A stretch of DNA of 64,000 nucleotides from Prunus persica (lineage: Eukaryota; Streptophyta; Magnoliopsida; Rosales; Rosaceae): the NCBI RefSeq assembly GCF_000346465.2, contig NC_034010.1, positions 22,865,701-22,929,700 on the forward strand. Direction: 5' to 3'. The translations under genes were made by a program, and so were the position numbers. The notes under the pieces are model-generated. The model was not told the origin of the DNA. It saw only the letters and a program-made list of their open reading frames with translations, and did no database searches. Shown here one piece after another: positions 60,468 through 64,000 of this stretch; position 1 is the stretch's first letter; each line of letters opens with the position of its first letter.

Positions 60468-62249
60468 CTAATGGTACATATGGTTAGGCAAGCGAGGCTT
60501 AGCAATGGCCATCAAAGGTTGGGCCTTGGGCATGGTCATCCCATAAACCTCTTTGGTTTCAATATCTTGAGGCCTCAACCCATCTGGTGGGGCCCAATCA
60601 AAACCATGAAAAAGCCGAGCCAATGCCATCAAAACCAGAGTCACTCCAAGTGGCGCGCCGGGACACTTCCTCTTTCCAGCACTGAATGGCAAGATCTTGA
60701 AATCGGCTCCATGGCTAATCTCAACTCGGCTCCCATCAGCAAGCCAATGCCTCTCGGGTCTAAACTCCTCCACATTGTCCCATATCTTGGTGTTTCGGCC
60801 TAGTCCATGAGTATTGATGAAGACACGTGTCTTGGCGGGTATGTGGTATCCGTCGATCCACGTGGCACGAAGTGATTCGTGCGGGATGAGGAAGGGTCCA
60901 GCTGGGTGCATGCGAAAGGTTTCGCGTACAACGCATCGTAGGTAGTTAAGGTGGGCTAGGTCCGATTCGTTGACCATTCGTTTTGGACCGACGACGGAAT
61001 CGAGCTCTTCTTGGATCTTACGAAGTACGTGTGGATGCTTGATCACCTCAGCCATTGCCCATTCGTTGGTCACAGCTGAAGTGTCCGTGGCAGCGGCTAT
61101 CATATCCTGAAGAAATTCATAATAAATTTTTAATTAAATATTAGATAATTAAAACAAAATATGGTTCTTATATGACTTGTGTTATAATCAATCGTTCATG
61201 TGTATTTAGGCAATTCTTAACCATTGATCGATATGAGAATCACATTTCATCAACGATCAGAATGCGCATGGGGGATTGACGTTAGCAAAGTCCTTCTAAT
61301 ATTATTGGAAAAATATTACCTGAATTAGAGCTTTGATTTCCACATCATCCATGTGTCCTTTCCCATCCTCACCTGGCAAAGACAACAAAACATCAACGAA
61401 GTCCATTTCTCCTCCTTCCTGCCCTCTAGTTTTTTTTCCCTTCTCCTCCCTTGCCCTCCTCCTATGTTCTTCAATAATGTTGGTGTGAAAATCATCCACT
61501 CTTTTCTCCACTTCCCTCATTTTCTTCTCACACCCATAAGGATCCACCCACCTCCAAATTGGCAAGTAATCACCCAAATATATCAACCCCAACAACCAAA
61601 ACAACTCATGGGTTATGTGCATGAACTCCATGGCCTCTTGTGGGCCTGCCGACCCAGCCCCAAAATACTGCTTCCCAAGTAGCATCCTAGTCACATTGTT
61701 CATAGAAAACCCACCCAACACGTCCCTCAAGTTCACCGCCTTTCCCGTCTGGGCCATGGCCCAAACATCTCGAACAAGGTGTTGGGCCTCTTCAGCCCGA
61801 TGCCGTGTGAAAGAGTCCAGCCGCTTCGTTGTCAGCAAGTGCTCCATGCATATCCTCCTCATTCGCTTCCACCGCGGGCCGAAAGGGGCAAGTGCCACGT
61901 CACCACACCCATAGGCCAAATGAACAGCAGCAAGAGTTCTTGGTCTGGATGCAAAAACCTCATCTTGTTTGAGAAGTATTTCCCGGATGATTTCTGGGTC
62001 ATTGGTTGTGATGGCATCAACGCTACCAAGTTTTAGGTAGACCAGAGGCCCATATTTGTCACATAAAGAGGCTAGGTCCCTATGTGGCAATGGGCCCAGC
62101 TGAAGCAGGTTGCCCAAGATTGGCCACCTAGGTGGGCCCGGAGGAAGCTTTTGGGGTTTGGGTGAAGATCTGCATTTCAGCCTTTGGTATATGATGCAGG
62201 CAATGATGGCTGCAAAAATGAGAGTTATATGAGAGGTGTCTAAATCCAT
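60468..62249 (-). CDS. CYP703A2: Cytochrome P450 CYP703A, fatty-acid hydroxylase of pollen wall formation
   Basis: Two exons on the minus strand, 62249-61320 and 61106-60468, encode 522 aa. An N-terminal membrane anchor (ITLIFAAIIACIIYQ) precedes the proline-rich hinge KLPPGPPRWPILGN. Further signatures are the I-helix AAATDTSAVTNEW, the K-helix ETFRMHPAGPF, FRPERHW and the heme loop FSAGKRKCPG (Cys near 457). The single intron lies just before the I-helix motif, as is usual in A-type P450s. CYP703 enzymes hydroxylate medium-chain fatty acids such as laurate in the tapetum endoplasmic reticulum, supplying sporopollenin monomers; Arabidopsis CYP703A2 is At1g01280, beside CNX3. Expression is therefore expected to be anther-specific. 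No missing key residue. Confidence 0.95.
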
Positions 62250-62361
62250 GTATAAAATTGTACAGGGAAGGAAAAGCTTGGGCTTATGAATCTGTTTATA
62301 AACTTAATCAATGGGAAGGAACAAAGATTGGCCAACAACATTTTTGGGTCAAACCATGCTC

Positions 62362-62368
62362 TTTATAT
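62362..62368 (-). promoter_or_regulatory. TATA box of CYP703A
   Basis: Minus-strand CATATAAAG lies about 113 bp upstream of the ATG, in a short AT-rich promoter. Confidence 0.55.
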
Positions 62369-63445
62369 GCATGTATTGTTGGTTATAAGTGATATTGTCA
62401 TGTTATTCAAATATTTGGTGACTAGAATCTTTACCAAGAACAAAGAAATGAGTTTTGTATGTTTTGCTTATGTATTAGAAGAAAGGTAGAAAAAGAGTAC
62501 CAAGAATATGAGCCTTTAAATTAGGTGAAGACCTAAGGCTAATTTTGTAACTTATTTGTAATTTCCTTTTGTAACATTTTTTGGATGCTTTCCATACTCG
62601 GCCTACATTTTTTTTTTCCTACATCGATCTCATTTATTTGTTTCTATATAAGAAATACAAAGCAAGCAGCCCCATATTGTCGGTGGCCTTCCCGTCTTTC
62701 TCCTCCCTCCCCGCTCCTACTTCTAGTCTCTCTTCGTAGAGAGAGAAAAAGGGATTCCAAAAAGAGGGAGAAGTTGAGTAAAGGGGGAGTTGCCAATGAG
62801 GATAGTGGAAGAGAAGCCAAGGTTTTCAAATAGTTTTATTTTCTGATTTTGTAAATAAATAAATAAATAAAAGTCGTGTTAGGGTATAGAGCACAAATAA
62901 TACAGTACATATTATTAAATAAGATGGGACGATTCCATTATATTAAGATTACTAGTGTGTGTTTTGGAAGGAAAAAAAAAAATTGTATACGGAACGAACT
63001 CACTTAAAACATGTACACGTAATTCAAATTTAAGTTAATTTAAATAAACTTGTAACATCACGTGACATTTTCGACCGTTATTATAATTTTAAAAGTAAAA
63101 GAAAAAAAAATTCTAAGTTATCATTGTGACTCCAAAAACATATCTCATGCATAAGCTCTTGTAAAAAGAAAAAAAAAATAGAAATTGTAAGTACTATGAT
63201 TACCGTGACAATAATCTCATATTTTTACTCCCACCACCAAAAAAGGGAAAGAAAAAAAAAAAAAAAAAAGACCAAAACAAATGTTTGTGCCTCCGTAGTC
63301 GTTCGAAGCCGTTTCTCCGAGTCTGAACTCTCCTCCACTTCTCCCCCTCCCCCCCCCCCCCCCCCCAATTTAACCTCACAAAATCAAAACTCGTTCTTTA
63401 CATTTTCTGAGAAAATTATAATTTTCCGAGAAAACCGGTCAGAAA
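62369..63445. other. Divergent intergenic region between CYP703A and KELP
   Basis: Holds the CYP703A promoter on the left and the KELP promoter and leader on the right. A poly-C run of about 20 bases (63347-63366) after a CT-rich stretch lies in the probable KELP leader. No additional gene is supported. Confidence 0.55.
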
Positions 63446-64000
63446 ATGGACTCTGAAAGTCGACGGAAAATCGAGGATACGGTTTTGGACATATTGAGGA
63501 AAACCAACTTGGAGGAGATGACTGAGTTCAAAGTCCGAAAGGTAACCTCGGAGCAACTTGGAATCGATTTCTCTGATACAGAGCACAAGAGCTTCGTGAG
63601 AAGCGTGATCGAAAGGTTCCTGCTTTCGTCTCCGGAGCCCAAGGTGAACGCTCGGGAGGAGCTCATGGAGACGAATGTGCAAGAAGAGCCGGGCACGAGG
63701 TCGAAGAAGGAGGTGACTGAGGATGGACACCGTGTTATTTGCAAGGTAGAACCCTAATCTCTGTGTTTGGCTGCTCAGAAAGTAAAGTTTAATCTTTTAA
63801 TAATTGGTTTCATCCGTTTTAACTTTCAGGTGAGTGTTTAGTAAAGTGAAGCAAATGCAACTATTGGGCTACAAAAATGTTGTTGACACTCAAATGTGAA
63901 TAAAGAATTGAGATTTAGTGTTTTTTTTTCCTGTTTGTTTGTATCATTTTTTGAAAAAGTTCTATATATTTAAAACAACACTAGATTCTAGTTGGTTGAT
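63446..64000 (+). CDS. KELP-type transcriptional coactivator (DEK_C, PC4 family), 5' part; continues past right edge
   Basis: Exon 1, 63446-63745, encodes 100 aa and ends at VICK|GTAGAA. The start MDSESRRKIEDTVLDILRK and the block EMTEFKVRKVTSEQLGIDFS then FVRSVIERFLL form a DEK C-terminal-like helical domain, as at the N terminus of Arabidopsis KELP. DGHRVICK is the beginning of the PC4/p15 single-stranded-DNA-binding domain, whose rest would be in the next exon outside the window. KELP-like proteins are nuclear coactivators. The downstream part could be plain KELP or the KELP-gag/CCHC fusion seen in some relatives (At4g00980 type); the relic at 59401-59940 and the JMJ27 neighbour favour the latter. 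The right-hand 255 bases are intron. Confidence 0.85.

Noticed and set aside
63347..63366. Long poly-C run
   Set aside because: Unusual, but in a probable leader after a CT-rich tract; length is uncertain in most sequencing, so no function is inferred.

Overview
This window is plant nuclear DNA, clearly a eudicot. Its genes have GT-AG introns that join conserved protein blocks in frame. The spacers are AT-rich, with microsatellites, Mutator-type MITEs, a Helitron end, SINE-like tRNA heads and one full-length LTR element. No organelle or bacterial genes are seen. A Rosaceae-like genome would fit the repeat types, but that is an impression; no species can be named from the sequence alone.

Layout, left to right: the 5' part of a DRP1B-type dynamin (-, runs off the left edge); a repeat-rich spacer (MITE, two tandem copies of a palindrome-rich repeat, a Helitron nested in one copy); a plastid-type DUF212/VPH-related protein (+); a calcineurin B-like calcium sensor (+); a type II phosphatidylinositol 4-kinase gamma with two ubiquitin-like domains (+); EMB1703 (-); a 6.9-kb non-autonomous LTR retrotransposon (20182-27049); a CDR1-like aspartic protease (+); a SINAT3-type E3 ligase (-); UVSSA (-); a second aspartic protease (-); CNX3 of molybdenum-cofactor synthesis (-); a 5.5-kb gene-poor stretch with SINE-like elements; a JMJ27-type histone demethylase (-); a degenerate KELP/gag-like relic; the pollen-wall P450 CYP703A2 (-); and the first exon of a KELP-type coactivator (+, runs off the right edge).

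The genes do not form one pathway. Their order is the informative part. From remembered Arabidopsis loci, it interleaves At3g61760-At3g61820 (DRP1B, VPH, EMB1703, SINAT3, UVSSA, aspartic protease), At1g01280-At1g01300 (CYP703A2, CNX3, aspartic protease) and At4g00980-At4g00990 (KELP-like, JMJ27). That looks like an ancestral block that Arabidopsis has fractionated among duplicated segments.

The most unusual content is the LTR element. It has 167-bp LTRs that differ at one base, a perfect 5-bp target duplication, no gag-pol reading frame, a captured and broken CYP74 (hydroperoxide lyase/allene oxide synthase family) fragment, arrays of internal repeats, and one intact 183-codon antisense ORF for a coiled-coil protein. 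It sits about 190 bp upstream of the EMB1703 start codon. Exon coordinates below were read by hand from splice signals and protein continuity, and every coding total closes in frame.
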